Positions 12,940 to 22,700 of a DNA stretch of 25,614 nt are shown one piece after another; the stretch's first letter is position 1; the number at the start of each line of letters is the position of its first letter. The stretch spans positions 1 to 25,614 of the IMG/VR virus record IMGVR_UViG_3300044678_001989. One strand, given 5' to 3'. Both the position numbers and the translations under genes were made by a program. The stretch comes from a virus. The notes under the pieces were generated by a model. The model saw only the letters and a list, made by a program, of their open reading frames with translations, searched no databases and was not told the origin of the DNA.

Positions 12940-13386
12940 ATGGCAAAGGTATCAATTCCAAACGTTAAAACCAAATTTCAGACTGGCGACCGCCCAACAC
13001 AAGAAGACTATATAGATTTAATTGATAGTACTTCTGCTAGATCTACAGATCTTGGTTCGGATGGCAACAATGAGTTAACCATTAATGGTATAGAGAACTC
13101 AACAATTTTTGATAACTTTTCCGCAAGTGAATGGCGATCAATGAAATATATGATCTCTATTAAGCATGTAGCAGGTGGTGCAAACAAGTACTACTCTACA
13201 GAAATGAACATATTGGTTGATGGATCAGGAGTATCTGTTAGTGAATATGCAACTATTGAAAATGATGGGAATATTGGCACCATCTCTGTTTCAAGGGCTG
13301 GAGACACAGTTTCATTGACTGTAGTTCCAGTAGGGGGAATTACACCTATAACTCTACGCTATATGCGTATGGGATTAAAGGCCTAA
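12940..13386 (+). CDS. Fibre-associated protein, 148 aa
   Basis: The N-terminal part (IPNVKTKFQTGDRPTQEDYI) is a short attachment segment. The C-terminal ~90 residues (from SEWRSMKYMISIKHV) match in order and spacing the last ~90 residues of the 652-aa fibre at 13402: a YxxSxKYxxxxK strand, a VDG loop, an EYA motif and a terminal strand. This C-terminal domain is common in fibre proteins of T4-like cyanophages. It is likely a tip or chaperone-like end domain. The message is predicted leaderless. The next gene starts 15 bases on, behind its own ribosome site. Confidence 0.6.
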   Translation: MAKVSIPNVKTKFQTGDRPTQEDYIDLIDSTSARSTDLGSDGNNELTINGIENSTIFDNFSASEWRSMKYMISIKHVAGGANKYYSTEMNILVDGSGVSVSEYATIENDGNIGTISVSRAGDTVSLTVVPVGGITPITLRYMRMGLKA

Positions 13387-13401
13387 CCAAGGAGATAAAA
13401 G

Positions 13402-15360
13402 ATGGCAACCGTAACAAAAGACTTTAGAGTAAAAGCGGGGCTGGTAGTTGAGGGATCAACCGCAACTGTAAACGGCCACGATATATTAACAGAAGCCTTA
13501 GTAGACACAAAAGGTGATTTACTAGTAGCATCTGGTCCAGACGCAGTAACTCGTCTTGCAGCAGGAACAGACAACTATATTCTTACTGCAGACTCCAATG
13601 CAACAAATGGTATTGCTTGGAAAGCACCACAGGCAGTTGGAGTTTTTGATTCAAGCATTTCGTTTGAAGGTGCAACCGCAAATGATCACGAGACAACACT
13701 TCAAGTAACTGATCCAACCGCAGATAGAACTATCACACTTCCAGATGCAACTGGAACTGTAGTTCTTCGTGATACAACAGATACATTAACAAATAAGTCA
13801 ATTGCTCTTAGTGGAAACACTGTAACAGGATCAATTGCTGATTTCAATACTGCATTAACCGATGCAGATTTTGCAACATTATCAGGTACAGAGACTCTTG
13901 CTAATAAGACTCTTACCTCACCAAGTGTTTCAGGATTATATCTTTCAGATTCATCAGTTGTTTTTGAAGGTTCGTCAGAAGATGGAAATGAAACTACATT
14001 AACAGTAACTAATCCAACTGCAGATCGCACAATTACAATTCCCGATGTTACAGGTACAATTATTACAAGTGGCGATTCAGCAACCGTAACAAACGCAATG
14101 CTTGCAGGTTCAATTGCTAATAACAAACTTGAAAATTCAAGTATTACAATCAATGGATCATCAATTTCTCTTGGTGGTAATGCAACATTTGGAACCGACA
14201 ATATTGGTGAAGGCACAACAAACCTTTATTTTACAGATGAAAGAGCACAAGACGCTATAGGTCTTGCTGTAGGCAATGGTCTTGACTATGACGATACTTC
14301 AGGAGCAATTTCTGTAGATCCATCTGAGTTTGCACTAAGCGCTGTTGGCGCACCAACTGGCGCAGTATCTATGGCCACTTATAAGATTACAGGTCTTGGA
14401 ACACCAACAGATGCAGCAGATGCTGCTACAAAGGGTTATGTTGATTCTGTTGCAGAAGGGCTACACATTCACGAATCTGTAGTTGCAGCAACAACTGCAA
14501 ACGTAGCACTAGCAACTGCTCTTGAAAATGGCGATGTGCTTGATGGAATTACTCTTGCTACTGGCAATCGTATTCTTGTTAAGAATCAGACTACTCAATC
14601 AGAAAACGGTATCTACGTAGTACAGGCTTCAGGTCAGCCAACTCGTGCTGCAGATTTTGACACAGCAGCAGAGGTAGACTCTGGTGACTTCGTATTCGTA
14701 TACTCAGGTACAGCAAACGCTGGAACTGGCTGGGTACAGACAAATAAGCCTGCAACAATCGGAACAGATGCAATTGTATTCACACAGTTCTCAGGTGCTG
14801 GCACATATATAGGTGGCGCTGGATTAACATTAGATGGAACAACATTTAATGTTGGTGCAGGAACTGGTATTCAAGTAAATGCTGACACAATTGAAAACAC
14901 TGGTGTGCTTTCAATCACTGGTACAGCAAATCAAATTACTGCAAGCGCATCAACTGGTGCAATCACACTGTCTGGTCCACAAGACCTTCATTCAACAGCA
15001 ACCCCAACATTTAGTGGAGTAACAGTGGGATCTGTAACTCTTACAGATGCTCTTCTTGGAACTGCTACTGCAACTGCTTCAGACTCAGCAACAACAATTG
15101 ATTCATGGTCAACAACAACTTATTCATCTGCAAAATATATTGTTCAGATGAAGAAGGCGGGAGACATTGAAGTGATTGAAGTTTTAGTTACTGTAGATGG
15201 AGCAAACAATGTTTACTTAACAGAGTACGCAGATGTAATTAGCAACACTGTTCTTGGAACAACCAATGCTGTATATAGCGGAGGTAATGTTCTTCTACAG
15301 GTTACTGGTACTACAGCAGATACTGTTGTTAAGGTAAGCAAGACATATATTGAGGCATAA
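13402..15360 (+). CDS. Large modular tail-fibre protein, 652 aa
   Basis: It opens with MATVTKDFRVKAGLVVEG, shared with the protein at 15381. Two copies of a ~35-residue module (FEG, ETTLxVTxPTADRTITxPD, TGT) lie at 88-122 and 188-222. A helical TDE-AQDAI segment follows near 278. Residues 340-482 are a 143-residue block also present in the fibre at 15870. The last ~90 residues form the end domain shared with 12940. Serine, threonine and glycine dominate and no enzyme motif is seen. It is a structural fibre or receptor-binding protein. The ATG follows AAGGAGAT, and the gene is probably co-transcribed with 12940. Confidence 0.75.
   Translation: MATVTKDFRVKAGLVVEGSTATVNGHDILTEALVDTKGDLLVASGPDAVTRLAAGTDNYILTADSNATNGIAWKAPQAVGVFDSSISFEGATANDHETTLQVTDPTADRTITLPDATGTVVLRDTTDTLTNKSIALSGNTVTGSIADFNTALTDADFATLSGTETLANKTLTSPSVSGLYLSDSSVVFEGSSEDGNETTLTVTNPTADRTITIPDVTGTIITSGDSATVTNAMLAGSIANNKLENSSITINGSSISLGGNATFGTDNIGEGTTNLYFTDERAQDAIGLAVGNGLDYDDTSGAISVDPSEFALSAVGAPTGAVSMATYKITGLGTPTDAADAATKGYVDSVAEGLHIHESVVAATTANVALATALENGDVLDGITLATGNRILVKNQTTQSENGIYVVQASGQPTRAADFDTAAEVDSGDFVFVYSGTANAGTGWVQTNKPATIGTDAIVFTQFSGAGTYIGGAGLTLDGTTFNVGAGTGIQVNADTIENTGVLSITGTANQITASASTGAITLSGPQDLHSTATPTFSGVTVGSVTLTDALLGTATATASDSATTIDSWSTTTYSSAKYIVQMKKAGDIEVIEVLVTVDGANNVYLTEYADVISNTVLGTTNAVYSGGNVLLQVTGTTADTVVKVSKTYIEA
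14419..14847 (+). repeat. 143-codon module, copy 1 (pair with 16614-17042)
   Basis: This segment encodes residues 340-482 of the 652-aa fibre. It aligns without gaps to residues 249-391 of the 555-aa fibre, with about 17 amino-acid differences by eye. A 29-base stretch is identical in both (14731-14759 and 16926-16954). Conserved cores include LENGDVLDGITLATGNRILV and WVQTNKPATIGTDAI. Confidence 0.85.
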
Positions 15361-15380
15361 TTAAAGAATAGAGGTTGGAA

Positions 15381-15833
15381 GTGGCAACAGTAAATAAAGA
15401 CTTCAGAGTAAAGCACGGCATTAACGTAGCCGAAGGCGGAATCTTTGGATCAACAGTCACAGTTGCCACTCCTACTCAAAATTCACATGCAGCAACAAAA
15501 CTGTATGTAGATTCTGCAGTAGGTTCTCCAACAGTTCCTACAACAGAGCCAGTATCTCCAGAAAATGGAGACTTATGGTTTGATACATTAACAGAACGTG
15601 TTCATGTTTATTACAATAGTCAATGGGTTGCAATTGCAACTCTTGAAGATGCAGAAAAACTTCAAGATCACATTCATGATACTTCAATTGATGGTAATGG
15701 ATTAATTGTTAGTACTTTTGTTAGCGGTGGAGCATACAATGAACCAGGAGTTCTTGTAAGTGCTGGGTTTTACAACACCAACTCATGGGAGTATACATGG
15801 GATGGCGGAACAGCAACAGATAATTTTAATTAA
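15381..15833 (+). CDS. Fibre-like protein with shared N-terminus, 150 aa
   Basis: I choose GTG 15381 over TTG 15375. It gives MATVNKDFRVKHGINVAEGG, matching the start of the 652-aa fibre, and it sits six bases after AGAGG (15370-15374). An AATKLYVDSAVG segment follows, a signature of phage fibre repeats, then a WxDT-type module (GDLWFDTLTERVHVYYNSQW). The C-terminal ~50 residues (HDTSIDGNGLIVST to SWEYTWDGG) look like a short tip. It appears to be a small fibre built on the same attachment peptide as its large neighbour. Confidence 0.6.
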   Translation: MATVNKDFRVKHGINVAEGGIFGSTVTVATPTQNSHAATKLYVDSAVGSPTVPTTEPVSPENGDLWFDTLTERVHVYYNSQWVAIATLEDAEKLQDHIHDTSIDGNGLIVSTFVSGGAYNEPGVLVSAGFYNTNSWEYTWDGGTATDNFN

Positions 15834-15838
15834 TAATC

Positions 15839-15847
15839 TGTTATAAT
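15839..15847 (+). promoter_or_regulatory. Extended -10 promoter before gene 15870
   Basis: TGTTATAAT ends 22 bases before the ATG at 15870. An AAAGGAG ribosome site (15859-15865) lies in the leader. Confidence 0.55.
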
Positions 15848-15869
15848 ATAACTATATAAAAGGAGTAAC

Positions 15870-17537
15870 ATGGCAACTAGAATGCAGCAGCGCAAAGGTA
15901 CGGCAGCGCAATGGGCAGCATCAGATCCAATTCTAAATGCTGGTGAAATAGGTTGGGAATCGGATACAAACAAATTTAAAATCGGTGATGGTATAAACCA
16001 TTGGGACGATTTAACATACTTTTTAGACTCAACTGATACAGGATTTAGCGCTGAAGATTATCTTTTAGCGACATCAAAAAATGCAGCAAATGGAGTAGCA
16101 GCACTTGATGCCAATATAAACGTTATTACAACAACTGGTGTGGTTTTTGAAGGCGCTACCGCAGACTCTTATGAGACTATCCTTCAGGTAACAGATCCAA
16201 CTGCTGATCGTACAATTACTATTCCAGACGCTGACGGCACTGTTGTTCTTACAACAACTCTTGACGAAATGGCTCAAGACGCAGTTAATACCGCTTTAAC
16301 AGCAGGAACTGGTATAACAAAAACTTATAACGATAATGCTAATACAATAACCTTGGCAGTAGACACTACAGCAATTCAGGCTCGTATAGCAGATGTTTCT
16401 GATACCGAAATTGGCTACTTAAATGGAGTAACTTCTGCAATTCAAACACAGTTAGACAATAAGCAAGCAGTTGTTGCAGATGTTTCTAATACTGAAATTG
16501 GATATTTGAATGGTGTAACTTCAGCAATTCAAACACAACTAGATGCTAAGGCTCCACTTGCTTCCCCAACATTTACAGGAACAGTTACAGTTCCAGCCCC
16601 AACAAATTCAACAGATGCAGCAACAAAGGCATATGTAGATGCAGTAACAGAAGGATTGCATATTCATGAAGCAGTAGTTGCTGCAACAACAGCAAATGTC
16701 ACCTTGTCAAGTGCTCTTGAAAATGGAGATGTCCTTGATGGAATTACTCTTGCCACAGGAAATAGAATCCTGGTAAAGAACCAAACAACACAGTCAGAAA
16801 ATGGTATTTATGTTGTTGCTGCTTCTGGACAGCCTACTCGTGCAACAGACTTTGACACTGCTTCAGAAGTAGATAGCGGAGATTTTGTTTTTGTATATTC
16901 AGGTACAGTAAACGGCGGAACTGGTTGGGTACAGACAAATAAGCCTGCAACAATTGGTACCGATGCAATCGCATTTACACAATTTTCTGGCGCTGGAACA
17001 TATACAGCGGGTACAGGATTAACATTAACTGGAACCACATTTAGTGCAAATATTGGCACAGATATCCAAGCATATAACTCAACTTTAGCAGCAGTTGCTG
17101 GTGGCACATATACAGGTGATGACAGTATTACCACCCTTGGAACAATTTCAGCAGGTACTTGGAATGGTACAACAATTGCAATAGCAAACGGTGGTACAGG
17201 ACAAACTACAGCAATGGCTGCAGCAACTGCTCTTCTTCCATCACAAACCTCTAATTCAGGTAAGTATCTTACAAATGATGGCGCTGGAACTCTTTCTTGG
17301 GCAACAGTTGCAGGATATTCTGCTCCAACACTTGGATCAACATCAATTGCTTCTGGGGCAACAGTAACAACAATTGCTGGTCTAACACTATCAAATGCTA
17401 CCTTGTCTGGTTCATTAACAGCAGGTGGTGGCACAGGAACAAGTGGTCAAGTATTACAATCAACTGGTTCTGGTGTACAATGGTCAACTCCAGCACAAGG
17501 TGCGGCATTCAGCGAATTTATGCTAATTGGTGCATAG
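15870..17537 (+). CDS. Large tail fibre with Mtd_N-type head, 555 aa
   Basis: Residues 5-51 (MQQRKGTAAQWAASDPILNA, GEIGWESDTNKFKIGDG, then WDDLTY) match the N-terminal domain of the major tropism determinant family (Mtd_N), used to attach receptor-binding proteins to the virion. One FEG/PTADRTITIPD module lies at 92-127. Two copies of a TEIGYLNGVTSAIQTQLD repeat follow at about 176-221. The 143-residue block shared with the 652-aa fibre spans 249-391, and GGTGQTT-type repeats come after it. The end GQVLQSTG...FMLIGA resembles the end of the 8436 protein. No lectin-type variable domain or reverse transcriptase is seen, so this is not a diversity-generating target here. Confidence 0.8.
   Translation: MATRMQQRKGTAAQWAASDPILNAGEIGWESDTNKFKIGDGINHWDDLTYFLDSTDTGFSAEDYLLATSKNAANGVAALDANINVITTTGVVFEGATADSYETILQVTDPTADRTITIPDADGTVVLTTTLDEMAQDAVNTALTAGTGITKTYNDNANTITLAVDTTAIQARIADVSDTEIGYLNGVTSAIQTQLDNKQAVVADVSNTEIGYLNGVTSAIQTQLDAKAPLASPTFTGTVTVPAPTNSTDAATKAYVDAVTEGLHIHEAVVAATTANVTLSSALENGDVLDGITLATGNRILVKNQTTQSENGIYVVAASGQPTRATDFDTASEVDSGDFVFVYSGTVNGGTGWVQTNKPATIGTDAIAFTQFSGAGTYTAGTGLTLTGTTFSANIGTDIQAYNSTLAAVAGGTYTGDDSITTLGTISAGTWNGTTIAIANGGTGQTTAMAAATALLPSQTSNSGKYLTNDGAGTLSWATVAGYSAPTLGSTSIASGATVTTIAGLTLSNATLSGSLTAGGGTGTSGQVLQSTGSGVQWSTPAQGAAFSEFMLIGA
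16614..17042 (+). repeat. 143-codon module, copy 2 (pair with 14419-14847)
   Basis: This is the counterpart in the 555-aa fibre gene. Same length, no gaps and mostly silent differences outside the 29-base identical stretch at 16926-16954 suggest purifying selection with possible gene conversion. Confidence 0.85.
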
Positions 17538-17578
17538 TACTTTATAAAATACAAAGCACTAACCCTAAACTAAAGATT

Positions 17579-17610
17579 AACACGCTCTAAACAAGCGTGT
17601 TTTTCTTTTT
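17579..17610 (+). terminator. Intrinsic terminator after the second fibre block
   Basis: AACACGCT (17579-17586) pairs perfectly with AGCGTGTT (17594-17601) around a 7-base loop and runs into a T-rich stretch to 17610. It separates the fibre operon from the reductase gene. Confidence 0.85.
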
Positions 17611-17617
17611 AATTCTA

Positions 17618-17626
17618 TGATATACT
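17618..17626 (+). promoter_or_regulatory. Extended -10 promoter of the reductase gene
   Basis: TGATATACT lies just after the terminator and 59 bases before the ATG at 17686, giving the longest leader in the window (~53 bases). AAAGG at 17675-17679 is the likely ribosome site. Confidence 0.5.
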
Positions 17627-17685
17627 TAACACTACTTTGGAATTTACAAAGTACTCAACTTATTTTTGCTATGAAAGGTAAATAA

Positions 17686-19719
17686 ATGTCAGAAACCGTA
17701 TTCTCTTTTCGTCTTTCAGATGAATTTGTAAATAAATATAATAACACTCCATCCCCATTTGGATTCTCAGATGCAGGGTCTAACTCATTAGGAGAAATTA
17801 CATTTATTCGTACATATTCTCGTGTTAAGGAAGATGGAACTAAGGAACGCTGGCATGAAGTTTGCCGTCGTGTAATTGAGGGTATGTATTCAGTACAGAA
17901 GAACCATGCCAAAGACAATCGCCTACCATGGAACGACAACAAGGCACAGAAGTCTGCTCAAGAAGCATTCCAAAGAATGTTTGAATTAAAGTGGACTCCA
18001 CCAGGTCGTGGTCTCTGGGCATTTGGTACTCCTATGACTATGGAAAAGCGCAACTCTGCTTCCCTTCAAAACTGTGCAATGGTATCAACTCGTGACCTTG
18101 ATCGCAATGACCCAGGAGCCCTATTTGCATGGGTAATGGATGCATTGATGCTAGGTATTGGTGTAGGGTTTGATACTCTTGGACAAGACAAGCAGATGTC
18201 TATTTATGCCCCTACAGAGCCAGCCTCAGTATACGAAATCCCAGATACTCGTGAAGGTTGGGTAGAATCTGTTCGTCTTTTGATTAATTCATTTTTACGT
18301 CAGAATCAACCAGTTCAAGAGTTTACCTATGACCTTATCCGTCCTCTAGGAGCCCCTATTAAGGGCTTTGGGGGCGTTGCAAGCGGTCCACAACCACTTA
18401 TTGATCTCCATACACGTATTCGTAATGTAATTGGTTCTAGAGCAGGAGAAGCCTTAGATAGCCGTGCCATCGTAGATCTTGTTAATCTCATTGGTACATG
18501 CGTTGTTTCTGGAAATGTTCGTCGTTCTGCTACTCTTGCTTTGGGTAAACCAGAAGATGAAGGTTTTATTAATCTTAAGAATCCAGAAGTATTCCCAGAA
18601 AGAAATTCATACGATCCAGAAAAACCAGGCTGGGCATGGATGAGTAATAACTCAATCGCTGCTGAAGTTGGAACAAAGTATGAAGACTATGTAGATTTAA
18701 TTGCTGACAATGGAGAGCCAGGATTTATCTGGCTTGATGTTGCTCGTGATTATGGCCGTCTTGCAGATGCTCCTGATTACAAGGACACTCGCATTATGGG
18801 CTTCAATCCTTGTGCGGAGCAGCCATTGGAGTCGTACGAACTTTGTACTCTTGTAGAAGTTCATCTAAACCGACATGAATCCAAGGAGGACTTCCTCAAG
18901 ACATTGAAGTTTGCTTATCTTTATGGAAAGACTGTAACTCTTATGCCAACACATTGGCAACAGACAAATGGTATTATGCAGCGTAATCGTCGTATTGGTA
19001 CATCTCTTACAGGTATTGCTGCATTTGCTGACCAACATGGTCTTCCAGTTATTCGTGAGTGGATGGACGAAGGATATAACACAATTCGTAAATACGATCA
19101 TTCATATTCTGAGTGGCTATGTGTTCGTGAATCAGTTCGTGTAACAACGGTTAAGCCATCAGGATCTGTTTCACTTCTCTCTGGTGCTACCCCTGGAGTT
19201 CACTGGGGACCTGGAGGAGAGTTTTATCTTCGTGCTATTAGATTTGGAAACACAGATCCTATGATGCATTTATTTAAAGCAGCGGGGTATAAAATTGAAG
19301 ATGACCTAGTATCAGCAAATACCTCAGTAGTATATTTCCCAGTAGCATCAGGACATAAGCGTTCTGAAAAGCAGGTTAGCCTATTTGAAAAGATTGGTTT
19401 GGCAGCAACTGCTCAGAAGTACTGGTCAGATAACGGTGTTTCTGTAACTCTATCATTTAATAAGGAAGAAGAGAAGAAGTTTATTGCTCCTGCACTAAAT
19501 ATGTATGAGGGGCAACTAAAGGCTGTATCTTTCTTGCCAATGGGTGATAAGGTTTATCCTCAGCAACCGTATACAGAAATTACAAGAGAACAATACAATT
19601 CTTACGTTGGCAAAATTGGCAAAATTGATTGGTCTGCTATTTATGATGGCAAGGATAATCTTGATGCTGAGTCTGAAAAATACTGTTCAACAGATGCATG
19701 TGAGATTAAATTATATTAG
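17686..19719 (+). CDS. nrdJ: Class II (B12-dependent) ribonucleotide reductase, monomeric type, 677 aa
   Basis: It converts ribonucleotides to deoxyribonucleotides using adenosylcobalamin as the radical source, without oxygen or a small subunit. The finger-loop motif NPCAEQPLESYELC at 374-387 gives the thiyl-radical cysteine C376, the acid E378 and one redox cysteine C387. C130 (SLQNCAMVS) is its partner. The C-terminal shuttle pair is C667 and C672 (CSTDACEIKLY), the same CxxxxC spacing as C731/C736 of the Lactobacillus leichmannii enzyme. PSGSVSLLSG is the phosphate-binding region. This close fit points to the monomeric triphosphate reductase type. Placement between structural genes, with its own terminator and promoter, is unusual for a replication gene. 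The host must supply or take up B12. Confidence 0.93.
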   Translation: MSETVFSFRLSDEFVNKYNNTPSPFGFSDAGSNSLGEITFIRTYSRVKEDGTKERWHEVCRRVIEGMYSVQKNHAKDNRLPWNDNKAQKSAQEAFQRMFELKWTPPGRGLWAFGTPMTMEKRNSASLQNCAMVSTRDLDRNDPGALFAWVMDALMLGIGVGFDTLGQDKQMSIYAPTEPASVYEIPDTREGWVESVRLLINSFLRQNQPVQEFTYDLIRPLGAPIKGFGGVASGPQPLIDLHTRIRNVIGSRAGEALDSRAIVDLVNLIGTCVVSGNVRRSATLALGKPEDEGFINLKNPEVFPERNSYDPEKPGWAWMSNNSIAAEVGTKYEDYVDLIADNGEPGFIWLDVARDYGRLADAPDYKDTRIMGFNPCAEQPLESYELCTLVEVHLNRHESKEDFLKTLKFAYLYGKTVTLMPTHWQQTNGIMQRNRRIGTSLTGIAAFADQHGLPVIREWMDEGYNTIRKYDHSYSEWLCVRESVRVTTVKPSGSVSLLSGATPGVHWGPGGEFYLRAIRFGNTDPMMHLFKAAGYKIEDDLVSANTSVVYFPVASGHKRSEKQVSLFEKIGLAATAQKYWSDNGVSVTLSFNKEEEKKFIAPALNMYEGQLKAVSFLPMGDKVYPQQPYTEITREQYNSYVGKIGKIDWSAIYDGKDNLDAESEKYCSTDACEIKLY

Positions 19720-19728
19720 TTTCCATCC

Positions 19729-19737
19729 TGCTATAAT
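19729..19737 (+). promoter_or_regulatory. Extended -10 promoter before gene 19755
   Basis: TGCTATAAT ends 17 bases before the ATG at 19755. The leader carries TAGGAG (19745-19750) as ribosome site. Confidence 0.55.
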
Positions 19738-19754
19738 AAGGGGATAGGAGAAAT

Positions 19755-22700
19755 ATGTCTACCCCATCAAATTTGTATGCAGAAAAAATATATTCTGAGC
19801 ACCCACTAGTTTTGTGGGCCTTAGATGATGCTCTTGACTATAAAAGTTTAATTTCTGAAGCACAAAGAGACATCTCTGATTCTTGGACTATATCAGATGC
19901 AACAGCAACGTTGGAATCAGAATCTCTTAAAGAGCCATTTTCAAATAGTGCTTTAACATTAATTGAAATTGATGTTCCACTTACTGAAACTCTTGAAGCA
20001 TCAATAATTAGCCCTAATATATTGAATTTTGATACGCTTGAAGACCTTGAAACTTTTACAATAGGTTCATATTTTTATTCAAATAGCGTTTTCTTGCAGA
20101 GTGTCTCTATCGGATATGAATACACAGACCCAAGCACATCTCAAATAGTTCAAGAATTAAAAACATTTACAAGCACCCTTTATCAAAAGTGGGGATTTAT
20201 TTCTGAAACTTTTGAAATTCCAAATGTTTCTGCACAATTAAGAATTGTTCTTAAAGTAAAAATATTTGAAGGATCTGGACTTACAACAGAAAATCAATTT
20301 TATTTTAATGGTATTACTTTAGGTCAATGGAACGAAGAGTTTAATACGTATTCTTTAAATGGAATATCAGAAACTACGGTTCCGTCAACAGTAAGTATTT
20401 ATGGTGGTTTGGATGCAGTAGAAGCCCAAGCATACGGTATTGCAGAAGATTCTGGATATTATATTACAGAGGGTGGACTAAAATGTAAAAATGCAGGAAT
20501 TCCATTAGTATATGGAGCAAGCGGGGCAACAAGGCTAGAGCCATATTCAGATGCATCTTTAATAATTCCAGGCAAAGGATTTTTAAATAAGGCTGGACAG
20601 TATAACGATTATACGATTGAATTCTGGGCAAGGATAGCAGCAAACACTTTGACACCATTTAAAATTTTTGGACCAATTGCATCAGACGATGGGCTATATG
20701 TTGAAGACGGATTTTTAACACTAGTTATTGGAAATCAATTTGCTTCTCACTTTGTTGGTGAATGGTTTAGGCCAATGCTAGTTCATATTCGTTTAATTAG
20801 AAATTCGGCATCACTATTAATCAATGGAGAAGAAGTTTTATCTTTATCTTTTGATACTTCCGCTCTCTCTTTACCAGAAGAACTTGATAATAATGGAGAT
20901 AGCCAAGACTGGCTTGGGTTTTATGCAAACGCCAGTGTGTATCCTTTTGAAATTGATTGTGTTGCAATTTATTCCTATCAGGTTCCAGTTACAGTAGCAA
21001 AACGCAGATGGGTATATGGACAAGGAGTTATATCCCCAGAAGGAATTAACTCAGCCTATGGTGGAACAACTGCATTCATAGATTATCCATTTGCCAACTA
21101 TACGGCAAACTATAATTATCCAGATTTTGCAAAGTGGGATCAAGGAAGTTTTGATAATTTAATAACAACGCCAACAAGTTTAAGAACACCAGAATATACA
21201 CTACCTGAAATATTTTTAGATGATAAAACATTAGAAGAGTTGTATGAGGATAATCAGTCAATACAGGAGAACGAATCTGGTCCGTTTACTGAGAACAGGT
21301 TTTTATCTTTTAGACCAAATAATACCTGGAATGATAAAAATACCTATATTAATTTTGATAAATTTAATGTTTTAACAAATCAGGCTGATGCGGTCTATGG
21401 TGTTTTTAGTTCCCACGATTTAACTTCTGAGGAAATATTATTTAAAATATATAATCCAATAACTGGAAATTATTTTTCTATTATTAAAGATGCTGATGAA
21501 ATTAAATATTCTTTAACCTATAATGGAAATACTGAACTACTTTTTACGTCAGACCCAATAACAGCAAATACCATTTTTGCAACAGGATTTAATTTAAGAG
21601 ATATTTCTGATAATTTTGGTGGAAATGTTAGTTCATTTTTTGGAAATCAAAATTCTTTAAAAATGTATGTAGGCGGAGACAACTTCGGAGAATATTCTTT
21701 TACTGGAAAAATTTATTCTGTTGGTATTTGTAATACAAAAAATTTGTCTAAAATATTAGATAATTTTGATGAAAATGGAATTGCTATTTTAGACAATGGC
21801 TCAATATTGATTTCTCATACAGCAAGTTACACACTTCTACCTTCCGAAGCATATCAAAAATACTTCTTAGACATAGGCGTTGCTGGAAGTTGGCAAGACT
21901 ATTTGCCACTTTCTTATTTTGGACAATTTGTAAAAAATAAAAATGGTGATGAATATTATGATTTAGACTTTTTACAGTTTAATTTAGGATATCCAACTAC
22001 TACAAACATAATTGAAGAATCTGGAAATGCTGGACTTTATTACGATACAACTGGAGCACAAATAAAAAGTTATATTACTTTTCAATATGTCTCTGAAGGT
22101 GCAAACATTTCAACACAATTTGCAAATGAACAAGCACTAAACCAGTACAAGGTTATTGATATAGGTGATTATGAAGACTGGGAGACCACAAGATTTGAAG
22201 TGTTAAATAACACATTGATTTATCCTATTAAAACAAAAGATTTTAATAGTCTTGCTATTGTTTATACTCTTGAATTTAACAGTCGTGGTATTTTAACTAA
22301 ACCAATATTTTTAAATAAATTACAGTTGGCGTCTCAGGCCTTTAATGATAATTCATCTAATCCTATTGGAACAAGATTTGGCGTAGATCTGTTTCCTTAT
22401 AAGAAAAATGGAATATACTTTGACTATAAATCAAAAAATCCATTTAGCATATACAAAGAAAGCACACCATATTTATATCTAACCAAAACGTCTGGAATAG
22501 AGGTGCGTGGAGAACTTAATGTTTTAGAAAATCGTGGGCTCTCTCTTCCAATTAATAAAGAACTGGCAACATCTTATAAGGTAAGCGCTATGCAGTTATG
22601 GTTAAGATATGACCAAGACACTTTCCCAGAGACAGCAACAGAAATATTTGAAATTAATCATAAAAATGGTACACTAAAATTTTATATTCAGGCAAATAGC

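Noticed and set aside
16808-17434. Long open frame on the minus strand (208 codons) and similar ones at 13701-14216 and 12390-12974
   Set aside because: They lie antisense to clear fibre genes, have low-complexity proline/valine-type translations produced by the Thr/Ala/Gly repeats of the true frame, and have no fitting ribosome site or promoter.
15870-17537. Diversity-generating retroelement target, because of the Mtd_N-type head
   Set aside because: No reverse transcriptase, no template repeat and no C-type-lectin variable end is present in the window. Mtd_N heads also occur on ordinary fibres.
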